64,000 bases of DNA from Cytobacillus oceanisediminis 2691 (GTDB lineage: Bacteria; Bacillota; Bacilli; Bacillales; Cytobacillaceae). The notes under the pieces were generated by a model. It was given only the letters and a program-made list of their open reading frames with translations. It searched no databases and was not told the DNA's origin. The translations under genes and the position numbers were made by a program. Numbering within the stretch: position 1 is the first letter of the stretch; every line of letters starts with the position of its first letter. The DNA lies in assembly GCF_007678455.1 (NCBI RefSeq), contig NZ_VEEP01000004.1:297490-361489 (forward strand). Reading direction: 5' to 3'. Positions 1 to 7,956 of this stretch are shown here, piece after piece.

Positions 1-125
1 AACTGGTTGATGGCATCATAATCCTCAGGGTGGGTATCGAGATACAGGGTAAGTTCAACAAGAACAAAATCAACCGCCTGAAGTTCTTCCATCGCCGCAT
101 AAAATTCCTTCGGCAATTGTTTCAT
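1..125 (-). CDS. cotJB: Spore coat protein CotJB (partial, N-terminal part only)
   Basis: Reading the minus strand from the ATG at 125 gives 41 codons that run off the left edge without a stop. The visible protein begins MKQLPKEFY and contains LVELTLYLDTHP, typical of CotJB, a small inner spore-coat protein made in the mother cell. Its ATG overlaps the stop codon of cotJA (ATGA), so the two are translationally coupled; in Bacillus cotJA-cotJB-cotJC form one sporulation operon. The rest of cotJB and presumably cotJC lie outside the window. Identification rests on the short N-terminus plus the neighbour. Confidence 0.85.
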   Translation of the reverse strand, partial: MKQLPKEFYAAMEELQAVDFVLVELTLYLDTHPEDYDAINQ

Positions 126-352
126 GAGTGGTCCTCCTCCGTTGGAGCCTCGTATGGTGAATACCAGGGATCATAGAACACCTTCCACAGGGTCCCTGTC
201 CTCAATGCTTGCATTGGTGTGAACTGTTCAAGATTGGGCGGCTGGAAGCCCAGGAATAGATTCGGTGGTGTGGAATACGTTTTCGCCTTGATAGGCGGAC
301 AAGGATCGAAGGGACTGGCGTATGGGTACCAAACTCTTCTGTATGTTGACAA
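122..352 (-). CDS. cotJA: Spore coat associated protein CotJA
   Basis: A 76-residue protein rich in Pro, Tyr and Phe, with the segment YASPFDPCPPI near the N-terminus and a C-terminal VFYDPWYSPYE, both characteristic of CotJA. The start is TTG at 352-350, chosen because a strong GAGGAGGG ribosome binding site lies six to seven bases upstream on the minus strand. It is the first gene of the cotJ operon, followed by cotJB with a 4-base overlap. CotJA and CotJC interact and are deposited in the inner coat of the spore. Expression in B. subtilis is from sigma-E; a possible -10 (CATAAAAT, complement of 384-391) lies upstream but the -35 is not convincing. Confidence 0.9.
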   Translation of the reverse strand: MSTYRRVWYPYASPFDPCPPIKAKTYSTPPNLFLGFQPPNLEQFTPMQALRTGTLWKVFYDPWYSPYEAPTEEDHS

Positions 353-496
353 GCTAAGCCCTCCTCTATATAAACTTCATTTCATTTTATGAGCAAAGTT
401 TCGTTTCATGTTAAATTTATATCTTCAAGAAGGGATTTTTAAAGATATGCAGAAATATATAAGGTATGGCAGTACTTTAAATTTGAGGTGAATGGA

Positions 497-1129
497 ATGT
501 TCGTTAAAAGTATCATGATACCGAAGTACAAATGTATAACTGCACAACTTGGTGATACACTGCAAGATGTGCTTGAAAAGCTTGATGGGAATGAAATTGA
601 TGGGGTTCCGGTTCTGGATGGCGACAAATATGCTGGTGTCGTCACAAGGTATGGGATTTACCAGGAATACTTCAAGACAGGCGGAGATAAGGACGAATTC
701 CTGCAAAAGAAGGTGGCCGGGGATATACTATGCCTTCAGGATCAAATTCTCCATGGCATCGAGATTTTTGAAAACACCCTGGTCAAATTGAAGGATATCC
801 CGCTTCTGGCTGTTATAGATGAACATGGGAAATTCCAGGGAGCTGTAACTCGCTCCGATGCCCTGGACCAATTCCAAAGTGCTTTTGGAGTACAAAGGGA
901 GGGTGTCAGGATTGCGTTCACTTCTGTTGAAACAGAGGGAAGAATTGCTAGACTGGCTGATATTGCCCACCAGTTCCATGAACATATCATTTCATTGGTT
1001 ACTTTCGATGAGACAGACAAGCTTGTCCGACGGATTGTCATGAAGATTGAAAAGAAAGACAATATAGACAAGTTTATCAAAAAGCTGGAGGATTCAGGTT
1101 TCCGGATCCTCGACATCCATGAAGTTTGA
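497..1129 (+). CDS. CBS-CBS-ACT domain protein, AcuB-like architecture
   Basis: A 210-residue soluble protein with two CBS domains (about residues 1-60 and 75-130; typical endings GVVTRYG and GAVTRSDAL) and a C-terminal ACT-like domain from about residue 137. This is the architecture of B. subtilis AcuB (about 214 residues), which is tied to acetoin use, but sequence similarity is not close enough for me to call it AcuB. CBS pairs usually bind adenosyl nucleotides and ACT domains small ligands, so a regulatory role is inferred. The start chosen is ATG 497 behind GAGGTG at 485-490; an in-frame GTG at 488 overlaps that site. The stop overlaps the region upstream of the next membrane gene, suggesting an operon. 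Confidence 0.7.
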   Translation: MFVKSIMIPKYKCITAQLGDTLQDVLEKLDGNEIDGVPVLDGDKYAGVVTRYGIYQEYFKTGGDKDEFLQKKVAGDILCLQDQILHGIEIFENTLVKLKDIPLLAVIDEHGKFQGAVTRSDALDQFQSAFGVQREGVRIAFTSVETEGRIARLADIAHQFHEHIISLVTFDETDKLVRRIVMKIEKKDNIDKFIKKLEDSGFRILDIHEV

Positions 1130-1188
1130 TTTCCGATACGGAAATAAAGACAAGGGCCTTTCATACATTGAGTATGGGAGGTTTTTGT

Positions 1189-1581
1189 ATGCTTTGGAAA
1201 GTGTTAAGGCTGGTAATCGGACTGGTTTCGGGTTACCTGGTGATCAATTGGATGACGACTGTCATTCCTCTCCACTCTGATGAATTTGTGAGTGAGTCCA
1301 TCTTAAATCCTTTTGGGTTCCTTGCTGGTACGATGATACTGGCAGTCGGCATGCTTTCACTGGGCGGCTTGATTGGTACCGGCATTTTAGCAATCAAGAA
1401 TATTGTTAAGGGAGATGAAGGATCGGTTACGGATATCACACTGGCAGTTATCTGTTTCGGTGGCTTTTTTCTGCTGTTTACCCTTGGGTGGTGGCAGGCA
1501 GCTATTTTTTTCGTTTTCTGTTTGCTTTATGGTATGATTTCACTTAGCTCAACTGGGAACAAAGAAAAAGGCCGGATTTAG
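1189..1581 (+). CDS. Small integral membrane protein of unknown function
   Basis: A 130-residue hydrophobic protein with about four predicted membrane segments (around residues 5-22, 40-62, 82-99 and 102-118) and a short basic C-terminal tail. I do not recognise the family. The start is ATG 1189 with GGGAGG at 1176-1181 just upstream; a longer reading frame opens at 1126 but has no ribosome site and its extra residues look non-coding. It lies between the CBS-ACT gene and a metallophosphoesterase, 18 bases before the latter, so all three are probably co-transcribed. No catalytic motif is visible. Confidence 0.65.
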   Translation: MLWKVLRLVIGLVSGYLVINWMTTVIPLHSDEFVSESILNPFGFLAGTMILAVGMLSLGGLIGTGILAIKNIVKGDEGSVTDITLAVICFGGFFLLFTLGWWQAAIFFVFCLLYGMISLSSTGNKEKGRI

Positions 1582-1599
1582 TATTTGCAGGAGGAAGAG

Positions 1600-2388
1600 A
1601 TGGAGATCATTTATATTCTACTGGGGATGCTGCTGTTTGGCGGCTTCCTTCTACTATATATGTATAGGCAGGCATTTGAGGACAGAGTTTTAAAGCAGGA
1701 AATCAGGCTGAAGGATTTCCCGGCAAGTTTTGGTACTGTGAGAATCTTTTTTATTTCAGATATCCATAAGCGTATTATTTCAGATTCAATCATCAATGAA
1801 GTAAAAGGAAAGCCCGACCTCGTCATCATTGGAGGGGACCTTGCGGAAAAAGGGGTTTCCCTTGAACGGATTTCCGCAAATCTTGAGAAGCTGAAAACAG
1901 TAGGTCCTGTATTTTTTGTTTGGGGAAACAATGATTATGAATTCAATTCCCATGAATTGGACTCTCTTTTGTACCATTCTGGGGTAAAGGTCCTGGACAA
2001 TACTGCGGTTAAATTTGAATCAGAAGCTGGGGATATCCTGTATCTTTTAGGTATAGACGATTTCGGCCTTGGCAAAAGCAGGCTGGATCTGGCTGTGCGT
2101 GATGCTGAAGAAGAAGGGTTTCGCATTCTTGTAAGCCATAATCCTGCCATCGCCAACAGTTTAAAGTCAGAGGATGAGATCAGTCTTTTATTAAGCGGAC
2201 ATACCCATGGAGGGCAAATCAGGATCTTTGGATTCGGCCCTTATGAGTTGGGCGGGATAAAAAAGAAAAATGGCACTACGGTGCTGACAAGCAATGGATA
2301 TGGCACGACAGGAGTTCCATTCAGGCTGGGAGCAAAGGCCGAGACCCATCTGATTACATTGGCTCCTGACCTTAATCAAGCAGATTGA
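1600..2388 (+). CDS. Membrane-anchored metallophosphoesterase, YpbG-like
   Basis: A 262-residue calcineurin-like phosphoesterase with an N-terminal membrane segment (about residues 2-20). The metal-binding motifs appear in order: ISDIHKR (DxH), IGGDLAE (GD), WGNNDYE (where GNHD is usual), SHNP and GHTHGGQI. Position in the chromosome matches B. subtilis ypbG, next to mecB. Members of this family hydrolyse phosphodiesters, sometimes lipid-linked (UDP-diacylglucosamine pyrophosphatase type), but the substrate cannot be read from the sequence. Start is ATG 1600 after AGGAGG at 1589-1594; an upstream TTG at 1585 would put that site inside the gene. The Asn in GNND is a common natural variant. Confidence 0.8.
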   Translation: MEIIYILLGMLLFGGFLLLYMYRQAFEDRVLKQEIRLKDFPASFGTVRIFFISDIHKRIISDSIINEVKGKPDLVIIGGDLAEKGVSLERISANLEKLKTVGPVFFVWGNNDYEFNSHELDSLLYHSGVKVLDNTAVKFESEAGDILYLLGIDDFGLGKSRLDLAVRDAEEEGFRILVSHNPAIANSLKSEDEISLLLSGHTHGGQIRIFGFGPYELGGIKKKNGTTVLTSNGYGTTGVPFRLGAKAETHLITLAPDLNQAD

Positions 2389-2391
2389 AGT

Positions 2392-2440
2392 TTTACAACG
2401 AAATATATACCCGGATATAATCGGTACAACAGGTATATAC
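2392..2440 (+). promoter_or_regulatory. Promoter with inverted-repeat operator before the MerR/B12 gene
   Basis: TTTACA (2392-2397) and TATAAT (2416-2421) are separated by 18 bases, the long spacing often used with MerR-type regulators. An 8-base inverted repeat, TATATACC (2404-2411) and GGTATATA (2432-2439), places one arm inside the spacer and the other just downstream of the expected transcription start. This would suit autorepression by the regulator encoded immediately downstream, but binding is inference. Confidence 0.5.
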
Positions 2441-2451
2441 GGAGGTTTTAT

Positions 2452-3363
2452 ATGGGGAACAGCACAGGGAAATACAATATTAAAGCAGCAGCCAATATGC
2501 TTGGAATCCAGCCTGGGACACTGAGGGCCTGGGAGAGAAGATACCAGATGATTGCTCCTGCCAGGAATGAGTCCGGCCATCGCTTATATACGGAGGAACA
2601 CTTAAAAATCTTACGTTGGCTGATTTCCAAAGTGAATCAAGGCTTCACGATCAGCCAGGCTGTTTCCCTGCTTGAGAACACTGAGCCATTAATGGGACCT
2701 TCTGAAAGGCCGAAAAAGGACAAGCAGGATGAATTCAGGGAAGAGATTTTAACTGCACTTTTGGGGTTCAATAGTTCAAAAGCCCATGAATTGATCAACC
2801 AGGCCTTCAGTATTTTTACGATTGATAAAACGGTCATTGATTTATTAGGGCCAATTTTGATTAAAGTAGGCGATTTATGGGAAGAGGGAAGTATAACGAC
2901 TGCACATGAGCATTTTGCTTCTTCGTTTCTTCGTTCAAGGATTGAAGGATTATCTAGTTCATTTCCGCATAGTTCGTTTCTTCCTAAGGTAATTGCTGTA
3001 TGCGGACCAGGGGAGAGGCACGAGCTAGGTTTGCTGATCTACACAATGTACCTGAGGAGAAAGGGGTTCGAGGTTATCTTTCTTGGCACAAGTCTTGCTG
3101 AAAATGATATTGAAGCAGTGCTGGATAAGGTAAAACCCAGGTTCTTATTCTTATCATGCACATTGGAGGAAAACAGGGAAGCAACCTTGGAACTTGCCGG
3201 GACCATAAAGAAGAATTATCCTGGTCTTCATATCGGGCTCGGTGGCATAGCAATTGATTCCATGCCTGAAGGGCTGCAGAAAGAACATCAGGAACGCATT
3301 GTAGGGATCACAAGGGCGGAGTGGGAGAAATGGTTGAAAAAGCGCATCGATTCACTTAAATAA
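2452..3363 (+). CDS. MerR-family regulator with cobalamin-binding domain (CarH type)
   Basis: A 303-residue protein with an N-terminal MerR helix-turn-helix (about residues 8-77; GTLRAWERRY is the recognition region), a four-helix B12 cap domain and a C-terminal Rossmann-like B12 domain. Two signatures of adenosylcobalamin regulators are visible: W-x9-EH in WEEGSITTAHEH, and ExHxxG in ERHELG, which supplies the lower axial His. CarH proteins of this layout repress in the dark and are released when light breaks the Co-C bond. The residue after the key Trp is Glu, where Thermus CarH has the His used in the light state, so true light sensing is uncertain. Start ATG 2452 follows GGAGG. No carotenoid gene lies nearby. 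Downstream is mecB. Confidence 0.85.
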   Translation: MGNSTGKYNIKAAANMLGIQPGTLRAWERRYQMIAPARNESGHRLYTEEHLKILRWLISKVNQGFTISQAVSLLENTEPLMGPSERPKKDKQDEFREEILTALLGFNSSKAHELINQAFSIFTIDKTVIDLLGPILIKVGDLWEEGSITTAHEHFASSFLRSRIEGLSSSFPHSSFLPKVIAVCGPGERHELGLLIYTMYLRRKGFEVIFLGTSLAENDIEAVLDKVKPRFLFLSCTLEENREATLELAGTIKKNYPGLHIGLGGIAIDSMPEGLQKEHQERIVGITRAEWEKWLKKRIDSLK

Positions 3364-3429
3364 CTCACCAACCTGCATTATTTTCATAAACTAAAATAAG
3401 AGCTTTGTCGATGGCAGGGGGCATGATTT

Positions 3430-4008
3430 ATGCGCTTAGAACGATTAACCACCAATAAAATAAAGATATTCCTTACGATAGATGACTTATCCGACCGGGG
3501 TTTGACCAAAGAGGATATTTGGAAGGATTCTTTGAAGTGGCACCAGCTTTTTCACGATATGCTCGAGGAGGCCAGCGAGGAATTCGATTTGGACATAATC
3601 GGTTCAGTTGCAGTGGAAATTTTCTCATTGCATACACAAGGAATGGTCATGATTATCACGATGATTGAACAGGATGAAGACGAAGAACAATTTGAAGATG
3701 GGATCATTGAAATGCAGGTAACGGTCGATGGAAGCGAAGAGATTCTATTTCAATTCGATAACATCGAGGATGTAATCCAGCTGGCCAAGAGATTGATGCA
3801 GTCTGGTATTACGGGAGGCAGCCTGCACTATATGAATGATCAGTACTATCTGCTAATGAATGGAATCTTGCCTGAAGATGCAGAGAAGACCGTGTCTTTA
3901 TTGGCTGAGTATGGGGTTCCATCCATTTTGAGCATCCACAGACTGCTCGAATATGGGAAGGAAATTATGGAGGAATCTGCAGTCGAAACTCTTGTCCATT
4001 ATTTTTGA
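3430..4008 (+). CDS. mecB: MecA-family ClpC adaptor protein MecB (YpbH)
   Basis: A 192-residue acidic protein, close in length to B. subtilis YpbH/MecB (194). The N-terminus MRLERLTTNKIKIFLT and the phrase LTKEDIWKDS are family hallmarks, as is the C-terminal LLEYGKEIM. MecA-type adaptors deliver substrates to the ClpC ATPase and help assemble the ClpCP protease; MecB is the paralogue, linked in B. subtilis to competence and sporulation control. The N-terminal domain (about 1-80) is the substrate-binding part and the C-terminal domain (about 105-192) the ClpC-binding part. It is followed by a short UUCG-loop terminator and then by gudB, the same order as in B. subtilis. Confidence 0.9.
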   Translation: MRLERLTTNKIKIFLTIDDLSDRGLTKEDIWKDSLKWHQLFHDMLEEASEEFDLDIIGSVAVEIFSLHTQGMVMIITMIEQDEDEEQFEDGIIEMQVTVDGSEEILFQFDNIEDVIQLAKRLMQSGITGGSLHYMNDQYYLLMNGILPEDAEKTVSLLAEYGVPSILSIHRLLEYGKEIMEESAVETLVHYF

Positions 4009-4017
4009 TAATGATGG

Positions 4018-4036
4018 AAAGAGCTTCGGCTTTTTT
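4018..4036 (+). terminator. Rho-independent terminator after mecB
   Basis: Stem AAAGAGC with a TTCG tetraloop and GCTTTTTT, ten bases after the mecB stop. Short but with a stable loop and a T-run. Confidence 0.7.
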
Positions 4037-4162
4037 ATTACCTTCGCCCTTGCACAATGTCTTATAATTCAGTCAATTCCAAAGAGGTCAATCGTGATAA
4101 GGGCTTGGATGGCAGCGTTTTCATTTAATGGTCAAAAAATGCTGAAAACGGTTTTTTTCTTC

Positions 4163-4190
4163 TTGCATAAAAAAAACAAAGGTGTATACT
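4163..4190 (+). promoter_or_regulatory. Sigma-A promoter of gudB
   Basis: TTGCAT (4163-4168) and TATACT (4185-4190) with a 16-base spacer, giving transcription start near 4197 and a leader of about 44 bases before the gudB ribosome site. Good match in the expected place. Confidence 0.6.
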
Positions 4191-4240
4191 AATCCATGAA
4201 AGCAGACAACATCCGCAAAAGTGATTTAGGAGGTTTATCA

Positions 4241-5518
4241 ATGGTAGCCGCAAACGGTAATGAAAATCCAAATAAAGAAGACAAACATGACGTCTTACGA
4301 TCTACACAAACTGTTATTCACAAGGCTTTGGAAAAACTCGGATACCCAGATGAGGTTTATGAGCTTTTAAAGGAGCCGCTCAGAATGATGACAGTGAAAA
4401 TCCCTGTCAGAATGGATGACGGATCTGTTAAAGTCTTTACTGGCTACCGGGCGCAGCACAATGATGCAGTGGGTCCAACAAAGGGAGGAATACGTTTCCA
4501 TCCAAACGTAACGGAGAAGGAAGTCAAAGCCTTATCAATCTGGATGAGTTTGAAATGCGGCATCGTCGACCTGCCTTATGGCGGTGGTAAAGGCGGGATT
4601 GTTTGTGATCCTCGCGATATGTCGTTCAGGGAACTGGAAAGATTAAGCCGGGGGTATGTTCGTGCGATCAGCCAGATCGTAGGACCAACAAAGGATATTC
4701 CCGCACCTGATGTTTTCACGAACTCGCAGATTATGGCTTGGATGATGGATGAATACAGTCGTATAGATGAATTTAACTCTCCAGGATTCATTACAGGCAA
4801 ACCGCTGGTACTCGGTGGATCACATGGTCGTGAATCGGCAACTGCAAAAGGGGTCACGATTTGTATCCGTGAAGCTGCAAAGAAAAGAGACATCGAACTG
4901 GAAGGTGCAAGAGTAGTCGTACAGGGGTTTGGTAATGCCGGAAGCTACTTAGCCAAATTCATGCATGATGCCGGCGCAAAAATCATCGGTATTTCAGATG
5001 CATATGGTGCACTCCATGATCCGGATGGACTCGATATCGATTACTTGCTTGACCGTCGGGACAGCTTTGGAACAGTAACTAAATTATTCAATAATACCAT
5101 TACAAATAAAGAATTGTTGGAACTTGATTGTGATATTCTTGTTCCAGCTGCGATAGAAAACCAGATTACTGAAGAAAACGCCCATAATATCAGGGCAAGC
5201 ATCGTCGTAGAGGCTGCTAACGGACCGACAACATTGGAAGCAACCCAGATCCTTACGGAACGTGGCATCCTGCTTGTACCCGATGTCCTTGCATCTGCTG
5301 GCGGGGTAACTGTTTCTTATTTTGAGTGGGTACAGAACAACCAGGGATATTACTGGACAGAAGAGGAAGTCGAAGAGAAGCTTGAAAAGGTTATGGTGAA
5401 ATCCTTTGACAGCATCTATGAGACGGCCCAGACACGCAGAGTAGACATGCGCCTGGCTGCTTACATGGTCGGAGTCAGAAAAATGGCAGAAGCAAGCAGA
5501 TTCAGGGGCTGGATCTAA
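4241..5518 (+). CDS. gudB: NAD-dependent glutamate dehydrogenase GudB
   Basis: A 425-residue catabolic glutamate dehydrogenase, nearly identical in layout to B. subtilis GudB (427). It converts glutamate to 2-oxoglutarate and ammonia in the cytoplasm. The catalytic region reads PYGGGKGGI (active-site Lys), the second domain has the dinucleotide-binding GFGNAGSY, and the protein ends MAEASRFRGWI. The laboratory strain 168 allele carries a 9-bp duplication that inactivates it; here TEKEVKALSIW is uninterrupted, so the enzyme should be active. Start ATG 4241 is preceded by TTAGGAGGT; an upstream in-frame ATG at 4196 lacks a site. In B. subtilis GudB is constitutive, and the promoter here shows no obvious operator. 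Confidence 0.97.
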   Translation: MVAANGNENPNKEDKHDVLRSTQTVIHKALEKLGYPDEVYELLKEPLRMMTVKIPVRMDDGSVKVFTGYRAQHNDAVGPTKGGIRFHPNVTEKEVKALSIWMSLKCGIVDLPYGGGKGGIVCDPRDMSFRELERLSRGYVRAISQIVGPTKDIPAPDVFTNSQIMAWMMDEYSRIDEFNSPGFITGKPLVLGGSHGRESATAKGVTICIREAAKKRDIELEGARVVVQGFGNAGSYLAKFMHDAGAKIIGISDAYGALHDPDGLDIDYLLDRRDSFGTVTKLFNNTITNKELLELDCDILVPAAIENQITEENAHNIRASIVVEAANGPTTLEATQILTERGILLVPDVLASAGGVTVSYFEWVQNNQGYYWTEEEVEEKLEKVMVKSFDSIYETAQTRRVDMRLAAYMVGVRKMAEASRFRGWI

Positions 5519-5548
5519 AGAAAAGGGTTCTTCATTGAATCTGAAGAT

Positions 5549-5586
5549 AAAATCTCCTATCATTTAATGATGGGAGATTTTTTATT
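5549..5586 (+). terminator. Rho-independent terminator after gudB
   Basis: Fifteen-base stem AAATCTCCTATCATT paired with AATGATGGGAGATTT (one wobble) followed by a T-run. Ends about 40 bases before ypdA. Confidence 0.9.
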
Positions 5587-5628
5587 TTCCGGTTGATCAG
5601 TTAGAGTGATAAGGAGTGTTTCTAATAT

Positions 5629-6600
5629 ATGAAAAACGAAGATGTCATCATTATCGGCGGGGGGCCATGCGGACTTGCTGCAGCCATTGCCCTTAAGAAG
5701 AAGGGAATGAATCCGCTCATCATCGAAAAGGGAAATATCGTGAATGCGATATATAATTATCCTACTCATCAAACATTCTTCAGCAGCAGTGAAAAGCTGG
5801 CAATTGGAGATGTCCCATTCATTACCGAGAATCTGAAACCGAAACGGAACCAGGCGCTGGTATATTACCGTGAAGTGGTCAAGCGCGAAAAGCTCAGAAT
5901 CCATAAATACGAAAAGGTGACGGAAGTTGTAAAACAAAGCGAATCCCTTTTTAAAGTAACAACAAATAAACAGCAGTACACCGCAGAAAATATCGTCATC
6001 GCGACAGGGTACTATGACCATCCAAATCTCATGGGAATACCTGGCGAAGAGCTGACCAAGGTTTCCCATTACTTCAAAGAAGCACATCCTTTCTTTGATA
6101 TGGATGTCGCCGTCATAGGGGGCAAAAACTCGAGTGTGGATGCAGCCATCGAGCTGGAGAAGGCTGGAGCGCGAGTGACCGTCCTTTACAGGGGGGCAGA
6201 ATATTCTTCGAGCATCAAACCGTGGGTACTGCCGGAATTTGAAGCGCTTGTAAGAGCAGGGTCAGTCCAAATGGTGTTTAACGCAGAAGTAAAAAAAATC
6301 ACTGACAGTACAGTGGTTTATGAACATGAAAGGAAAACGGTGAATTTAAAAAATGATCATGTTTTTGCGATGACTGGTTACCGGCCGGACCATGCTTTCC
6401 TTAAGAAAATGGGAGTGGGAATCGATGCTGAAACAGGTCGGCCGGACTTTGACCCAGAAACCATGGAAACAAATATACCAGGCATATTTATTGCCGGTGT
6501 GATAGCTGCCGGGAACAACGCAAATGAAATCTTTATCGAAAATGGCCGATTCCACGGAGGTCAGATTGCAGAAGCGATATCAAATAAGAGTGAAAAGTGA
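5629..6600 (+). CDS. ypdA: Bacillithiol disulfide reductase YpdA (Bdr)
   Basis: A 323-residue FAD/NADPH oxidoreductase of the thioredoxin-reductase-like family. The FAD motif GGGPCGLAAA begins at residue 10 and contains Cys14, the conserved cysteine of YpdA; there is no CxxC redox pair, which separates it from thioredoxin reductase. A second nucleotide motif, GGKNSSVDAA, lies near residue 160. YpdA uses NADPH to reduce oxidised bacillithiol, the low-molecular-weight thiol of Bacillaceae; the bacillithiol synthesis genes bshA and bshB1 are also in this window. Position after gudB matches B. subtilis. Start ATG 5629 follows AAGGAG. Confidence 0.93.
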   Translation: MKNEDVIIIGGGPCGLAAAIALKKKGMNPLIIEKGNIVNAIYNYPTHQTFFSSSEKLAIGDVPFITENLKPKRNQALVYYREVVKREKLRIHKYEKVTEVVKQSESLFKVTTNKQQYTAENIVIATGYYDHPNLMGIPGEELTKVSHYFKEAHPFFDMDVAVIGGKNSSVDAAIELEKAGARVTVLYRGAEYSSSIKPWVLPEFEALVRAGSVQMVFNAEVKKITDSTVVYEHERKTVNLKNDHVFAMTGYRPDHAFLKKMGVGIDAETGRPDFDPETMETNIPGIFIAGVIAAGNNANEIFIENGRFHGGQIAEAISNKSEK

Positions 6601-6634
6601 CTTCAATCAAAAATATAAGCTGAATCACTGAAAG

Positions 6635-6672
6635 AAAGCGGTGCCTGATTGCATGCAAGGCACCGCTTTTTC
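6635..6672 (+). terminator. Terminator after ypdA, between convergent genes
   Basis: Perfect 11-base stem AAGCGGTGCCT / AGGCACCGCTT with T-run. It lies between convergent ypdA and ansA. Confidence 0.9.
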
Positions 6673-6691
6673 ATATACTTATGTTGTTGTT

Positions 6692-6880
6692 AAAGGCTGT
6701 TTTCGTAAATAGTGTTTTTAAAATCTTAAAGCCGATTTTAACGTGCTATAAAGCCATTTTGCTGTTCGTTTTTAAGTGTGCAAGATCTTTTCTCATAATA
6801 GCTTTAATTTTATGAAGAAAACTAGGTCATTCAATCCCATTTAGTAGTCAATATCAACTAAGTTTGAGAAAAGAGCTTTG
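6692..6880. repeat. Dispersed repeat, copy A of an inverted pair
   Basis: About 190 bases, A+T-rich, that recur in inverted orientation at 37714-37903 with only scattered differences. It fills the whole space between the ypdA terminator and the stop codon of ansA. A sub-terminal inverted repeat is visible (AAGATCTTTTCTCATAA versus TTTGAGAAAAGAGCTTT). No open reading frame. Described from direct comparison of the two copies. Confidence 0.85.
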
Positions 6881-7852
6881 TTAAAACATGAACATCTCAG
6901 CTATTTCATCCATTTTGTCCGTTTTGGCAAGGGCGACGAGCAGTTTGATCCTCGCTTTCTGTCCGTTGAGGCCGTTTGAGAAGATGACACCCATTTCTTT
7001 CAGGTGTTTTCCTCCGCCTTTATAGCCGTATACATCCTGGACGATTCCAGCGTAACTTCGGGATACGATCACCACCGGGATATTATTCTCGATGAACTTT
7101 TTCACTCCATCAAGAGCAGCCGGGGGGAGATTTCCCTGTCCAAGTGCTTCGATAACGACACCATCCACTTCCAGGCCGAGAATGGCATTCAAGAGAGAGG
7201 AGTCCATCCCTGCATGCGCCTTAATCAGGAATACGTTTTTGCTGATATCCTGCACAGGGTAATTTTCATGCTTCGTAGGAGTGTGATGGAAAAGAACCCC
7301 TCTTTTCGTCACAATGCCAAGTGGTCCATATTGCGGACTTTGGAAAGTTGAGATATTGCTTGTATGCGTTTTTGTAACGTTGACTGCTGTGTGGATTTCA
7401 TCATTAAGAACAACAAGTACACCTTGTCCAATTGCCTCGGGACTGGAAGCGACCCGGATTGATGATATCAGATTATAAAGACCATCAGAACCTATTTCAT
7501 TGCTGGAACGCATCGCGCCGGTTACAACAATCGGGAAGCCTGCCTGGCAGGTAAGGTCTAAAAAATAGGCTGTTTCTTCGAGTGTATCTGTGCCGTGGGT
7601 GATCACAGCTCCGTCGATATCCCCTTTTCTGCCATATTCCTCAAGGATAAGTTTTAACCTCATCATCTCTTTTGGAGTGATATGCGGTGAGGGCAAATTA
7701 AAAGGTTCTTCGATGATTAGATTGGCAATGCCTGACAGAAGTTCAGTGCCTTGTGTCAAAGGATTGTTTCTGCCAGGTTTTACTGCGCCGCTTGTATCCT
7801 CGCTCATGGAAATGGTTCCGCCTGTGTGGATCAATAAAATATTTTTCTTCAA
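6881..7852 (-). CDS. ansA: L-asparaginase type I (AnsA)
   Basis: A 323-residue cytoplasmic type I L-asparaginase (B. subtilis AnsA is 329). It hydrolyses asparagine to aspartate and ammonia. The two catalytic stretches are visible: HTGGTI (Thr13) near the N-terminus and ITHGTDTLEET around residue 88, with AHAGMDSS further on. No signal peptide is present, unlike type II enzymes. Start is TTG at 7852-7850, chosen because GGAGG lies eight bases upstream; the longer frame from 7876 would include this site. The gene is divergent from prsW. Its stop codon abuts the dispersed repeat. Confidence 0.93.
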   Translation of the reverse strand: MKKNILLIHTGGTISMSEDTSGAVKPGRNNPLTQGTELLSGIANLIIEEPFNLPSPHITPKEMMRLKLILEEYGRKGDIDGAVITHGTDTLEETAYFLDLTCQAGFPIVVTGAMRSSNEIGSDGLYNLISSIRVASSPEAIGQGVLVVLNDEIHTAVNVTKTHTSNISTFQSPQYGPLGIVTKRGVLFHHTPTKHENYPVQDISKNVFLIKAHAGMDSSLLNAILGLEVDGVVIEALGQGNLPPAALDGVKKFIENNIPVVIVSRSYAGIVQDVYGYKGGGKHLKEMGVIFSNGLNGQKARIKLLVALAKTDKMDEIAEMFMF

Positions 7853-7956
7853 GACTATTACCTCCGAAAAGACCAATCGAGAAAGAATAATAATCCATTT
7901 TCTTTCTTCTAATTACATGATACGATTAAAAAAACAAATTGAAAAGAGGACAGCAT

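Noticed and set aside
425..1164. Several minus-strand frames opposite the CBS-ACT gene
   Set aside because: Antisense shadows of a well-supported plus-strand gene.
3953..4192. 79-codon frame between mecB and gudB
   Set aside because: Crosses the mecB end, the terminator and the gudB promoter; low-complexity Phe/Lys-rich end, no ribosome site.
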